A stretch of 64,000 bases of DNA from Pseudidiomarina insulisalsae (GTDB taxonomy: Bacteria; Pseudomonadota; Gammaproteobacteria; Enterobacterales; Alteromonadaceae), in contig NZ_PIPY01000001.1 in assembly GCF_003987065.1 (NCBI RefSeq), positions 1 through 64,000 of the forward strand, given 5' to 3'. Made by a program: the position numbers and the translations under genes. Positions 19,989 to 31,132 of this stretch are shown piece after piece. Below the pieces are notes generated by a model. The model did no database searches, was not told the DNA's origin, and saw only the letters and a list, made by a program, of their open reading frames with translations. Every line of letters begins with the position of its first letter. The first letter of the stretch is position 1.

Positions 19989-20023
19989 GCGCCCATGCCA
20001 CCCGGCTGGGCGCTATTTCTTTT
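19989..20023. terminator. Rho-independent terminator between purD and maoP
   Basis: GCGCCCA (19989-19995) pairs with TGGGCGC (20007-20013) and is followed by TATTTCTTTT. It fits termination of purD on the plus strand. Confidence 0.8.
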
Positions 20024-20029
20024 CAGACC

Positions 20030-20395
20030 TTAGTCTTCAACGACGATATCGTCGTCATCAGCAACTGAAAGCTCAAACGAGTCATCTGCATAACGACTGC
20101 GACCGTACATGCTGCCGACTTTCGGCCGGTTGATACGTGCCTGGTACTTCGACCATGCTTTCTCAACTGCGCTTTCAGCGGCTTTTTCGCCACGCGCGAC
20201 GGCAAGCAGAGACTGCTCTTCAGCAGACATCGGCTCGATCTCGCCATTAATCAATGCCGCAATTAAGCTGCCGTGCTGCTGTAACAGGTCGCTTTCGCGG
20301 ATCGAAAAATCGCCGGAACGGGCAAAACCGTACGGATAATTTTTGAAGTCGTTAAACGCCTTCTTGCTAATTTGTTCACGGTTGATCGTTGCCAT
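20030..20395 (-). CDS. maoP: MaoP-like protein (DUF413)
   Basis: In E. coli MaoP (YifE, DUF413) acts with the maoS site to organise the Ori macrodomain. This 121-aa protein shares its core: NYPYGFARSGDFSIRESDLLQQHG and, later, AWSKYQARINRPK, matching the E. coli pattern YPRGFSRHGDFTIKE and VWSKYMTRIKRPK. The C-terminus is an acidic tail (VADDDDIVVED). A GGAGGAAGG ribosome site precedes the ATG. It converges with purD. No maoS site was sought. Confidence 0.88.
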   Translation of the reverse strand: MATINREQISKKAFNDFKNYPYGFARSGDFSIRESDLLQQHGSLIAALINGEIEPMSAEEQSLLAVARGEKAAESAVEKAWSKYQARINRPKVGSMYGRSRYADDSFELSVADDDDIVVED

Positions 20396-20505
20396 AATGT
20401 GCCTTCCTCCAGACCAACAACTACAGATAATTTGTGTCGCCTTTTTGCGACACTGACGATATAGAGGCGAAAGGCGGCATTGTCAATAAAAACTTTTAAT
20501 CTTTA

Positions 20506-22694
20506 CTAAAAGTGAATATCCAGAGTAGCCCGGATATGTCGCCCCGGCTGTGCCAGTAACGGAATAACGGGATCATCCTGCGGATAGTTGCCCACCTGCG
20601 AGGCGTGCCAATAGCGCCGGTCGGTCAGGTTAAAAAGCCCTACGCCCACTTGCAGGTTCGCTCGCGGATACCACTGCCAGAGCCAGTCTAAAGTGGCATA
20701 ACCAGGCGCACTGAATAGCGGCTCGCCGTCGTTATCCACAAGTTCTTTCTGGTCACGTTGAGCGCGTAGCAGAACGCGCGTATCCCAGACACCATTTAAC
20801 GCGCTATAACGTAGCTCGGCCAGCATTGATGGCGGCTGTACCGTCGCCAGATCACGGCCATTGGTCTCATCTTCGCCCCGACTCGCTTGCAGCCAAATCT
20901 CGGAGGACCAGCGTCGGTCCCATTGCTGCTGCCAGCTGAGTTCAAGCCCTTCGATGACCACTTTATCGCGATTTACCGATTGGAATATGAGCAATTGTCG
21001 TTGTGGATCGAAACCCAGGGATGCCCGGCTTTCAATAAAGTCACTGTAGCGATTATGAAACGCCGTAACCTGCACCCTCGTATCCTGGCCATGCCAGCGT
21101 AGACCGGTCTCAAAGGTTACGCCACGTTCAGGTTCAAGGTCAGGGTTAGCAATCGCCAATACCCTAAACTGCGGGTAGTAAAGACCCACATTGACATCGG
21201 CAAAAGGCGGCGCGCGATAGCCGCGCGCATATTGCGCAAACCATTCTGCCTGTTCCGACCAGGGCCATAACAGGCCAAGTTTTGGCAACCAGGCATCATG
21301 ACTTAAGTCAGCGACTTCACTTTGCGGGTAGCGCTCTTCAAATAGCGGATCGGAACGAACCTCAAGGTCATAACTTTCATACCTCAGCCCCGGACTCAGC
21401 GTCAGCCCAGCCTGGTTCAACTTAATCTCATCGTGCAAATAGATGCCGGCTTCATCAATTCTACTGCGCGGAAAGTCGCGAAGCGGAAAGATTTCACCCA
21501 GCAGGTTCTTTGTCAGCCGTTGCTGGGCATAATTCCACTGCCAGGCATCGCGCTCATCCCATACTTCGGCCCGACTCAGTTCAAATCCATAGCCCAGCCG
21601 CTGGGGTATACCGCCCCAATGCAGATCCATTTCCAGATCAGCGGCAACTCCGTAGCTATCGTAGTCATATCGAAAGCCGCGGAAAATGGATAGGGGCTCA
21701 GCCAGGTTCGCCCGTTCCTCGTAGGAATGCTGGTGAGTTTCGGCTTGCTGCACATACGCGCGCCACTGCCCGCGATCGGCCCATGCCTTTGATTCTGTTG
21801 TCAGACTAACGATAGCCCGCCATTCAAAACGTTCATCATCGCCGCGTAACGCTGTTGTATTCGCTTGACGGCCGCTACCAAGACTGTGCTGAACCTGCGT
21901 TTCAATGGTTTCGCGTAAGGCGTCAAAACTTACCTGCCAGGTGCCCATTGCGCTCAGTTGCTGCCATTTCAGCAAGGCGCCACTTTGCCGCACACGTTGT
22001 GGATCAAGCTCAGCGTCGTCCAGACCAGCAGCATCGGGTTCCTCCCGGTACCGCGCTGAGCCCGCTAATAACACACTGCTGTCGCCTTGTTGAAACGCTG
22101 TTGCCACCCGCCCATAACCACGCTGTGCGTCACTTGCTGCGCCCAGACGTAACGTCACGCCCTGCGTCGGACTAGTAAGCACATCTTCCGGAGTGAGGGT
22201 CTGAATCGCAACGACGCCTCCTAAGGCGTCACTGCCATAAAGTGTCGATGCCGGACCGCGCAAAATCTCAACACGATTGGCCAAGCCCAGATCCAGCAGT
22301 CCGCGGCCGGTATCTGAAAAACTCCCCACTGCGAAACGATCAGCTATCGCAACCTGATCTACGACAACGGCGGTGCGGTTACCACCAATACCGCGAATAC
22401 GAAAACCGCTGTGACCAAACCGAGTACTAGCGTCATCAAGTTCTACTCCCATTTCATAACGCACCAGGTCCTGGGCGTTCAATACCATGTTGCGCGCGAT
22501 CTCATCGGCTGTGATCACGCTCACTGTGCCGGCAATCTCGCTTAATTGACGTGGCTGGCGGTGCGCCACCACGGTAATCACTTCATCGGGGGTTATCTGT
22601 TCCTGGGTATCAGCTTGTTGCGCGGTGGCTGTCAGCGCCACCGCGTAACCTGCGAGACCACAGGCAATCCATAGCCTGCGCAGTCGTATTGGCA

Positions 22695-22695
<1 letters not shown>
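20506..22695 (-). CDS. TonB-dependent outer-membrane receptor, heme type
   Basis: This 729-aa receptor has a signal peptide (about 1-25), a TonB box (DEVITVVA, 37-44), a plug domain (about 50-165) with RIRGIGGNRTAVVVDQV and EILRGPASTLYGSDALGG, and a beta-barrel ending in Phe (LDIHF). The barrel contains YRAPPF (about 490) and NPDLEPE (about 515), equivalents of the FRAP and NPNL boxes of heme and hemoglobin receptors. The His that usually lies between those boxes is missing. Its ATG overlaps the nirS stop (TAATG), so the two are translationally coupled. I infer heme or iron uptake for making cytochrome cd1; siderophore or other ligands remain possible. Confidence 0.88.
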
Positions 22696-24868
<2,173 letters not shown>

Positions 24869-24916
24869 TGAATGGAGAGAGTACGCTCACTTCCCTGAGG
24901 TACTCCCTTGTGAGTA

Positions 24917-26200
24917 TCAGATGCTGACGCGTAACCCCCAGTGCTCCAGCGCAGCTTTGGCAAGCTCGTCGCGAAACTGTGGCGCGGCGATGCTGATCAG
25001 CGCTGAAGCACGTTCAGTGAGACTGCGCGCCCGTAAATTGGCGACTCCATATTCAGTCACCACATAGTGGACATGAGCCCGGGTCGTCACCACGCCAGCG
25101 CCGGGATCGAGCATCGCGGCGATGCGCGATACCCGCCCACCACACGCGGTAGAAGGTAACGCGATGACCGAGCGCCCGCCTTCGGAAAGGCTGGCACCAC
25201 GGACAAAGTCCATCTGCCCACCAACCCCCGAATAAACACGGGTACCGATGGAATCCGCACAAACCTGGCCGGTCACATCCACCTGTAGGGCGCTGTTAAT
25301 TGCCATCACCTGTTTATTTTGCCGAATCACCGAGGTGTCATTAGTATATTCCACATCCAGAAAAGCGACCTGAGGGTTATCATCAACAAAGTCGTAGAGC
25401 TTTTGGCTGCCCATTGCGAACGTAGTAACAATGCGCCCACGGTGCTTGCGCTTGCGTGAGTTATTAATTACGCCATTAGCCACCAAAGGCAGCACGCCGT
25501 CGGAAAACATTTCCGTGTGGATGCCAAGGTCACGGTGTCCCCCAAGGCACGCCAGGGTCGCGTCTGGTATCGCGCCAATCCCCATCTGCAAACAGTCACC
25601 ATCGTCAATCAGCTCAGCAACCCGCTCACCAATACGTTGGGTGACCTCACTTTGCTGAGGCTGCGTATGCAAAGGCAGTTGCGCTTCGGCTTCGAAGTAG
25701 CGGTCGATCTGACTAATGTGAAGAAAGGAGTCACCATGAGTGCGTGGCATTTTAGGGTTTACCCAGGCAATCACCTTTTTTGCCACCTGCAACGCCGCGC
25801 GGGTAGCCTCAACTGAAATACCTAAACTACAGTTGCCATGTGCGTCCGGGGCGGAGACCTGAATAAGCACCGCATCGAGCGGCTGTTCACCCGAGCGAAA
25901 TAGTTTTGGGATCTCAGACAAAAAGATCGGCACATAATCGGCCATGCCCTTGTTCACTGCTTCGCGCGTCGACTTACCGACAAAAAACGCGCGCTGGCGT
26001 AGATGTCCTTGCAGGTCTGGGTTTGACAGCACTTCACTATGTTCAGTATGCAGCTGCAACAAGGTCATGTTGCTACGCTGTAACGCAACTTCGGCAAGTC
26101 CCTCAAGTAACTTATAGGGTGTGGCAGCCATGGACTGGCACCAGATAACATCATTGTCAGCAAGAATTTCCAGCGCTTGTTGCGCATTCGCTACACGCAT
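24917..26200 (-). CDS. Acetyl-CoA hydrolase/transferase family protein
   Basis: This 427-aa protein belongs to the family that holds acetyl-CoA hydrolases and 4-hydroxybutyrate or succinyl CoA-transferases. Two CoA-transferase lobes are visible. The catalytic Glu is in GIHTEMFSDG (about 230), and the C-terminal lobe has GVGGQMDFVRGA and VVTEYGVANLRARS, typical of 4-hydroxybutyrate CoA-transferase relatives. The exact acyl donor and acceptor cannot be read from sequence. It is upstream of nirS on the same strand, but the FNR-type promoter between them suggests separate control. It diverges from the DUF423 gene. Confidence 0.88.
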   Translation of the reverse strand: MRVANAQQALEILADNDVIWCQSMAATPYKLLEGLAEVALQRSNMTLLQLHTEHSEVLSNPDLQGHLRQRAFFVGKSTREAVNKGMADYVPIFLSEIPKLFRSGEQPLDAVLIQVSAPDAHGNCSLGISVEATRAALQVAKKVIAWVNPKMPRTHGDSFLHISQIDRYFEAEAQLPLHTQPQQSEVTQRIGERVAELIDDGDCLQMGIGAIPDATLACLGGHRDLGIHTEMFSDGVLPLVANGVINNSRKRKHRGRIVTTFAMGSQKLYDFVDDNPQVAFLDVEYTNDTSVIRQNKQVMAINSALQVDVTGQVCADSIGTRVYSGVGGQMDFVRGASLSEGGRSVIALPSTACGGRVSRIAAMLDPGAGVVTTRAHVHYVVTEYGVANLRARSLTERASALISIAAPQFRDELAKAALEHWGLRVSI

Positions 26201-26259
26201 TTCGACTCCTTTTGCGGTAAAGTAAAGATGACATCAAGTAGAATAAGAGTAGGCATACC

Positions 26260-26631
26260 ATGAAAGTATTCGCAATGTTAGGTGCAATCAATATGGCTCT
26301 TGGGGTAATTCTGGGCGCATTTGGGGCACATGGTTTAAAAGAAAAACTCGCGCCGCAGGCGTTGAACATTTTCCAGACCGGTGTGCAGTATCATATTTAC
26401 CATGCGTTGGGTTTAATTATGGTCGCCGCCCTGCTGGTTCCGTACCCGAATGCCGGTGGCTTACGTACAGGAGGCTGGTTGCTACTGGCCGGGATTATTT
26501 TGTTTTCAGGTAGTCTGTATTTACTGGCATTAACCGGTATTCGCTGGTTTGGCCCGATTACACCGATTGGCGGCGCTTGTTTTATTATCGGCTGGTTATG
26601 GATTTTCTGGGCGGTGCTGAAAGAGCTTTGA
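26260..26631 (+). CDS. DUF423 inner-membrane protein
   Basis: This 123-aa protein has four predicted membrane segments and matches the DUF423 (YgdD/YwdK) family: GAINMALGVILGAFGAHGLK near the start and ITPIGGACFIIGWLWIFWA at the end. Its function is unknown. It diverges from the CoA-transferase-like gene. Confidence 0.9.
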   Translation: MKVFAMLGAINMALGVILGAFGAHGLKEKLAPQALNIFQTGVQYHIYHALGLIMVAALLVPYPNAGGLRTGGWLLLAGIILFSGSLYLLALTGIRWFGPITPIGGACFIIGWLWIFWAVLKEL

Positions 26632-26653
26632 GACCTGACGAAGGCTGCTGAAA

Positions 26654-27037
26654 ATGCTGACAATGCTAGTGTTGCTGTTGCTTCACTTCGATGAACTCCA
26701 TACCGACCTCGTGGCCTGCCAGCCGGCTGTACCGCTACAGCAGCAGTTCTGCCTGCAGCAAGATCTGCTCTCCTGGAATGAGGCCAGGCAAGTGCTTCGC
26801 CAACTGAATGCCTCAGTTGCGCGAGGGCCGACCTGGCGGCTTCCCACAGTTAAACAGTTGCGCTCTGTCCCGCTACCCTGCGACTTCAGCACGCCCGATA
26901 AACCTGACAACTGGTGGCTAAGCGCGGGGATCATCCGCCACGGTAATGAGATTTTGATCGCTGCCTATAACTGCGCTACAGGAAACACCGAGTTTGTGCC
27001 TGTCAGTGAATCATTGCGCGTGATGTTGCGCCGCTAG
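26654..27037 (+). CDS. Small exported DUF1566-like protein
   Basis: This 127-aa protein has a short hydrophobic N-terminus (MLTMLVLLLLHF) that could be a weak signal peptide. The body contains WNEARQVLRQLN and WRLPTVKQLRSV, the pattern of DUF1566 domains (Trp-x-Leu-Pro-x3-Glu/Gln-Leu). It has four cysteines that could form disulfides. It starts 22 bp after the DUF423 gene and its last 27 bp overlap the convergent phosphopantetheinyl transferase gene. Family membership is tentative and function unknown. Confidence 0.6.
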   Translation: MLTMLVLLLLHFDELHTDLVACQPAVPLQQQFCLQQDLLSWNEARQVLRQLNASVARGPTWRLPTVKQLRSVPLPCDFSTPDKPDNWWLSAGIIRHGNEILIAAYNCATGNTEFVPVSESLRVMLRR

Positions 27038-27670
27038 CATACCACCGTTGTCCGGCTCTAAGCGATACCATTGAAAAGGTCTTACTTGCGCAACACGTTG
27101 GGCCGAACGCAGCGCGTAGCAACACATCATAAAATCAGCTTCCTGATGAAAGACTGCCGCACTCTGATAGCCGGCAAATGCTTCTTTCAGTGTCGCGAGT
27201 AGCTTTCCCTGCCGCGCTTTGGTCACTGCCTCAGCCAGCGTCCAACGTTGATAAAACGTAGTCAGGTCAGAAACTTCCACGCCATCCATAAAGCCTTCAG
27301 AGAATTGTGAGATGAGATCATCATGGCGTTTGCGCACTGCAATGGCTTCAATATCGACGCCCAACTGTTCGGCCTGACCGAATGCGACTAACACAGCGTC
27401 TGCCTTGTGGCTAATGGAGCAGGCCAATTGCTCATTGCCTATGCGTAGTTGTGGCGCACCGTTTTGCTGCCGGGTAATGTGCACGTCCTCTTTGGCAGCG
27501 CCGGTTACTTCACACACCAACTTGCGTAGCAAACCACGCCCGGCCAGATGCTGTTGTTGTCTTGACTCACTCTGATAGGTTTGCGCGCGCGTAACTTCCG
27601 CAGCACTATTCCAGTTGGCCAGCGCCCTGGCAAGTTGTCGTAAAGCCAATCCATATGCAATATATATCAA
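27011..27670 (-). CDS. 4'-phosphopantetheinyl transferase superfamily protein
   Basis: The family moves phosphopantetheine from CoA to carrier proteins. This 219-aa protein fits the Sfp type, with two lobes: the Mg-binding LGVDIEAI (about 113-120), SISHKADAVLVAF before it, and WTLAEAVTKARQGKL (about 143-157). The second motif is normally W-x2-KEA-x3-K; here Lys is replaced by Ala while the Glu is kept. No polyketide, peptide synthetase or polyunsaturated fatty acid synthase is in the window, so its carrier protein is unknown. Its 3' end overlaps the DUF1566-like gene. Confidence 0.82.
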   Translation of the reverse strand: MIYIAYGLALRQLARALANWNSAAEVTRAQTYQSESRQQQHLAGRGLLRKLVCEVTGAAKEDVHITRQQNGAPQLRIGNEQLACSISHKADAVLVAFGQAEQLGVDIEAIAVRKRHDDLISQFSEGFMDGVEVSDLTTFYQRWTLAEAVTKARQGKLLATLKEAFAGYQSAAVFHQEADFMMCCYALRSAQRVAQVRPFQWYRLEPDNGGMLAAQHHAQ

Positions 27671-27757
27671 CCTGTATTCCCCACCTTAAAGTGACTTGTC
27701 GCTGCTGTGACTCAGTGCCAAAATAACCGGACAAGTTCATTATTGTTCGGGTCGCCG

Positions 27758-28654
27758 ATGCGTTTACGTCATATCGAAGTTTTTCACGCCATTTATCATT
27801 CTGGCTCGCTTACCCGTGCTGCACAAGTATTACATATTTCGCAACCGGCAGTGTCAAAGACCCTCGCGCATGCAGAGCAACAGTTAGGGTTTAAGCTGTT
27901 TAAACGCAGCAAGGGCAAGCTTTTACCCACCGAGGAGGCCCATGCGCTTTTCCCTCAGGTGGAGCAATTGTACCGTCAGTTGCAAGGCGTAAAATCACTG
28001 GCGACCAACTTACAGCGCGATGCTGAAGGCCTAATCGACTTGGCCATTTCACCAGCCTTGGGTTTTGACAGTATACCGCTGGCAATAGCGCAGTTTCAGC
28101 AGGCTCATCCGAAGGTACGCTTTCGCTTACAAACTATTCATAATGATGAGGCTTTAACTACGCTGATTGAGCGCAAGGCTGAGCTGGCGATTTTATTTGA
28201 TCCGCCCAGTTATCCCGGTACAGAAACCGTGGAAATAGCTCAGGTACCCATCAAGGCACTTTACCCCAAGCGGCTCTTTGCGGATCCTCCGGCCAGGTTA
28301 AGTCTAAGCCAACTGGCAGAACAGCAGCTGATTGATATCTCTGACAGCGGTCCAGTGGGACAACTGGTCTGGCGGCAATTACAGGAACAACAGTTACAAC
28401 CACATAGTCAACAACAAGTGGATACCTACTTTATTGCCGCGCGTTTCGTCGCCTATGGTTTAGGCTGCTGCGCTATTGATGCTTTATCGGCGCGGGGTAA
28501 CCGCAATGCCGACGTCGCTGTGGCAGATTTACAGCCGGCTCTCAGCTGTCCGCTACAGGGACTGCATCTGAGCAATAAATCTCTGACCAAACTTACTCAG
28601 GCTTTTTTGCCTTATCTGGCAAAGGCCATCACGCAGCTCAGCAACGAGTTATAA
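27758..28654 (+). CDS. LysR-family regulator, probable DgcR
   Basis: This 298-aa regulator has the N-terminal winged helix (MRLRHIEVFHAIYHSGSLTR, AAQVLHISQPAVSKTLAHAE) and the two-lobed effector domain. The start chosen follows the usual LysR layout; 17 upstream codons are in frame but unneeded. It lies 90 bp upstream of dgcN on the same strand. In Pseudoalteromonas a LysR protein, DgcR, controls dgcN-dgcA in D-glutamate catabolism, so I infer the same role here by position. Confidence 0.85.
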   Translation: MRLRHIEVFHAIYHSGSLTRAAQVLHISQPAVSKTLAHAEQQLGFKLFKRSKGKLLPTEEAHALFPQVEQLYRQLQGVKSLATNLQRDAEGLIDLAISPALGFDSIPLAIAQFQQAHPKVRFRLQTIHNDEALTTLIERKAELAILFDPPSYPGTETVEIAQVPIKALYPKRLFADPPARLSLSQLAEQQLIDISDSGPVGQLVWRQLQEQQLQPHSQQQVDTYFIAARFVAYGLGCCAIDALSARGNRNADVAVADLQPALSCPLQGLHLSNKSLTKLTQAFLPYLAKAITQLSNEL

Positions 28655-28744
28655 CCTAAGGTTATGCGCTGACACGATCAATTCATTAGGCTTTTCCTAC
28701 CAGCACGCTATGCTGCTGATTGTTTTATTCAGCCCGGAGTTGCT

Positions 28745-29752
28745 ATGGTGTCCTTACCGAGTCCTTATCTGTTATTCATTGGCGATGCGACCGATCCGCT
28801 TAGCATTAAAATGGCGCGCAGTGCCGCTGACTGGAGCCCGGAAAAGTGTGTCGGCGAGTTACGTTTACCCGGCTGTCAGGTCACGACCGGCTGTCCGGCA
28901 ATGTCCATTAGTGAAGCCACGCAAGCCGGAGCGAAAAGCCTGGTTCTTGGCTTTGCCAACAGTGGTGGTCACCTTGACCCGAATTGGCTACCTATCGTTC
29001 ATGAGGCTATAGCGTCTGGCATGGACATCATCAGCGGTCTGCACGATCGTCTAAGCGCTATTCCTGAGCTGGTTGCCGCGGCAGAAAAATTTGGCGTGAA
29101 GCTGCATGATATCCGCCATCCGACACAACGCTTGCGTACAGGCAAAGGCTACGCGCGGCCAGGTAAGCGCTTACTCACCGTAGGTACCGACTGCTCGGTC
29201 GGAAAAATGTACACAACCCTGGCGCTTAGCCGCGAATTACAGCGACGACAAGCCAACGTTACTTTTCGTGCCACCGGGCAAAGTGGCATATTAGTCGCCG
29301 GTGAGGGCATTGCGATTGACTGCGTGATAGCTGACTTCATCGCCGGCGCCGTAGAGCAGTTAGCGCCAGCGAATGACGCTGATCACTGGGACTTAATTGA
29401 GGGTCAGGGGTCGCTATTCCATCCTGCCTTTGCTGGCGTCAGTCTTGGACTGCTGCATGGCGCACAGCCTGACGCATTGATTGTCTGCCATGCACTTGGC
29501 CGTAACAGCATGCGTGCAATCCACGGACGACCTTTACCCGGTCTGGCAGAAACGATTGAACTGAATCTGCAAATGGCGCGCGTAACCAACGTTAACGCGA
29601 AAGTCATCGGCATCGCTGTGAATACCTCAGCCGTCGACGAGGAGCAAGCGGTGACCTATTGTCAGGACGTCGAACAGCAGTTTGGTATGCCCTGTGTCGA
29701 TCCGATCCGTCACGGCGTGGCGCGTCTGGCTGACATTATAGAGAAATGGTAA
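28745..29752 (+). CDS. dgcN: D-glutamate N-acetyltransferase DgcN (DUF1611)
   Basis: DgcN acetylates D-glutamate so that DgcA can epimerise it, allowing D-glutamate from peptidoglycan or D-amino acids to be used as carbon and nitrogen. The 335-aa protein is a DUF1611 member: an N-terminal Rossmann-like domain (about 1-130) and a C-terminal P-loop-like domain with VGTDCSVGKMYTTLAL and EGQGSLFHPAFAGVSLGLL. A GGAG site precedes the ATG. The LysR gene lies upstream. A dgcA-like epimerase does not follow; a hairpin (29762-29790) and an unrelated opposite-strand gene do. Confidence 0.88.
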   Translation: MVSLPSPYLLFIGDATDPLSIKMARSAADWSPEKCVGELRLPGCQVTTGCPAMSISEATQAGAKSLVLGFANSGGHLDPNWLPIVHEAIASGMDIISGLHDRLSAIPELVAAAEKFGVKLHDIRHPTQRLRTGKGYARPGKRLLTVGTDCSVGKMYTTLALSRELQRRQANVTFRATGQSGILVAGEGIAIDCVIADFIAGAVEQLAPANDADHWDLIEGQGSLFHPAFAGVSLGLLHGAQPDALIVCHALGRNSMRAIHGRPLPGLAETIELNLQMARVTNVNAKVIGIAVNTSAVDEEQAVTYCQDVEQQFGMPCVDPIRHGVARLADIIEKW

Positions 29753-29761
29753 GTGAAAGTG

Positions 29762-29790
29762 GGCGGCTCACTTTACGCAAAGTAGCCGCC
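29762..29790 (+). terminator. Hairpin after dgcN, possible terminator
   Basis: GGCGGCT (29762-29768) pairs with AGCCGCC (29784-29790), and inside it ACTTT pairs with AAAGT around ACGC with one bulged C. The stem is strong but no T-run follows, so termination is likely but not certain. Confidence 0.5.
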
Positions 29791-29819
29791 GCTGATGTGA
29801 CTATTGAGGTCGCTGGAGC

Positions 29820-30062
29820 TTAACGGTTACCTTCACCGTCTTCATCACAAAGCTTTCTCAGCACGTCCTGAACTTCGTCCAGAGAATAGCCTTCCGGACC
29901 TGGCATATTCTCTTCCGTCGCGACCAGAAGCTCGCGGATGTCATACTCCCACTGCTCCAGCACTTTGCACTTCTCATCATGGGTGAGATTATCGTCATCC
30001 AGTACGTCTTGTGGCTTGTCATAAGCTGCTGACGGATCTTTTAAAATGTCTTCCAGTTTCAT
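29820..30062 (-). CDS. Small acidic conserved hypothetical protein
   Basis: This 80-aa acidic protein starts at MKLEDILKDPS behind a GGAGGCG site; seven in-frame codons upstream are not needed. It contains LTHDEKCKVLEQWEYDIRELL and a predicted second helix near its C-terminus (LDEVQDVLRKL). No signal peptide or membrane segment is seen. I recognise the pattern as a small protein found in many proteobacteria but know no function. It lies alone between dgcN and the tRNA genes. Confidence 0.75.
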   Translation of the reverse strand: MKLEDILKDPSAAYDKPQDVLDDDNLTHDEKCKVLEQWEYDIRELLVATEENMPGPEGYSLDEVQDVLRKLCDEDGEGNR

Positions 30063-30172
30063 AACGCCTCCACTACTCAACATGACGCTAACGTCGGTTG
30101 ATGAATAAATTTTTTCTGGCTGCTATTAGTCTAGACGACAGAGATGAATTCGCCACCCGGGCTGAGGAAGTT

Positions 30173-30248
30173 TGGAGCGGGAAACGAGATTCGAACTCGC
30201 GACCCCAACCTTGGCAAGGTTGTGCTCTACCAGCTGAGCTATTCCCGC
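30173..30248 (-). tRNA. tRNA-Gly(GCC), copy 2 of the transcript
   Basis: On the minus strand the 7-bp acceptor stem GCGGGAA, D-arm AGCTCAGCTGGTAGAGC, anticodon loop CTTGCCAAG with anticodon GCC, T-arm with GTTCGAATC, and an encoded CCA end form a complete 76-nt cloverleaf. It is identical in sequence to the copy 28 bp upstream, and the two probably share a transcript. Confidence 0.97.
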
Positions 30249-30276
30249 ATCAAGAAAAGAGAGTGAAATTGAAGTT

Positions 30277-30352
30277 TGGAGCGGGAAACGAGATTCGAAC
30301 TCGCGACCCCAACCTTGGCAAGGTTGTGCTCTACCAGCTGAGCTATTCCCGC
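30277..30352 (-). tRNA. tRNA-Gly(GCC), copy 1 of the transcript
   Basis: This is the same 76-nt cloverleaf as the neighbouring copy: GCC anticodon, encoded CCA, all base pairs intact. It is the promoter-proximal member of the pair. Upstream leader sequence carries an inverted repeat GTTATC / GATAAC (30363-30380). Confidence 0.97.
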
Positions 30353-30388
30353 GTCAACTTCTGTTATCAAATGCGATAACGGAGGCGA

Positions 30389-30416
30389 ATTTTACTGAAT
30401 TCGGCAGGGTTTGCAA
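30389..30416 (-). promoter_or_regulatory. Promoter of the tRNA-Gly pair
   Basis: On the minus strand TTGCAA (30411-30416) and TAAAAT (30389-30394) are spaced by 16 bp and followed by TCGCC, a GC-rich discriminator of the stringent type. It lies about 37 bp upstream of the first tRNA. Confidence 0.75.
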
Positions 30417-30432
30417 CCGCTTTTTCAGCGAA

Positions 30433-30984
30433 TCATGACTGAATGTCGAAAAAGTGCGCACGGTAGTGCTCTAATTCCTCTATTGACTCGCGAATATCTG
30501 CCAGCGCAGTATGGCTGCCCTGCTTTTGCACGCCAGCAGCAACCGCGGGTGCCCAGTACTTTGCCAGCTGTTTGACGGTGCTGACATCCAGGTTGCGATA
30601 ATGAAAAAACGCCTCAAGTTCCGGCATGTAACGCGCCAGAAAACGGCGATCCTGACAGATACTGTTGCCACACATGGGTGAGCTGCCCGGCGTACACCAT
30701 TGTTGCAAAAACGCCAGCGTCTCTTGCTCGGCTGTGGCTGCATCCTTGTCGCTGGCTTTAACCCGATCAACTAATCCAGACGCAGTATGCGTACGTACAT
30801 TCCAGTCATCCATGCGCGCGAGAGTAGCGTCGGACTGATGCACGGCAATCACGGGCCCCTCGGCAAGCGGGCGCAACTGTTGATCGGTAACAATGGTAGC
30901 TATTTCAATGATGACATCCTGCTCGGGATCAAGCCCGGTCATTTCAAGGTCAATCCAGATAAGTCGATCGGCTGTTGCAGACAT
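30433..30984 (-). CDS. orn: Oligoribonuclease
   Basis: Orn is the DEDDh 3'-5' exonuclease that destroys very short RNAs and pGpG, an essential step in RNA turnover. The 183-aa protein begins [20 protein letters not shown], with the first Asp-x-Glu of the active site, and has [33 protein letters not shown]. The final motif with the catalytic His and Asp is in [14 protein letters not shown]. It diverges from rsgA, as in many gammaproteobacteria. Confidence 0.97.
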   Translation of the reverse strand: MSATADRLIWIDLEMTGLDPEQDVIIEIATIVTDQQLRPLAEGPVIAVHQSDATLARMDDWNVRTHTASGLVDRVKASDKDAATAEQETLAFLQQWCTPGSSPMCGNSICQDRRFLARYMPELEAFFHYRNLDVSTVKQLAKYWAPAVAAGVQKQGSHTALADIRESIEELEHYRAHFFDIQS

Positions 30985-31132
30985 ACAGTCACCCTTGCTA
31001 GCTAAAATAAAGATTCAAAGTTCGGATATTGTGCGCAATTGTAATCAGTTACACAACTGTTCAGGCGTAATCGCCGATTATACTGTATGATCAGGGCAAA
31101 ATTATATTTCCCCCAATTAGGTCAGGAGCTTT

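Noticed and set aside
24870-24905. GAGTAC...GTACTC inverted repeat as terminator of the CoA-transferase gene
   Set aside because: The 6-bp stem with a long loop and no T-run is too weak to call.
30098-30379. 93-aa open frame over the tRNA genes
   Set aside because: It is built from the duplicated tRNA-Gly sequences and cannot be a protein gene.
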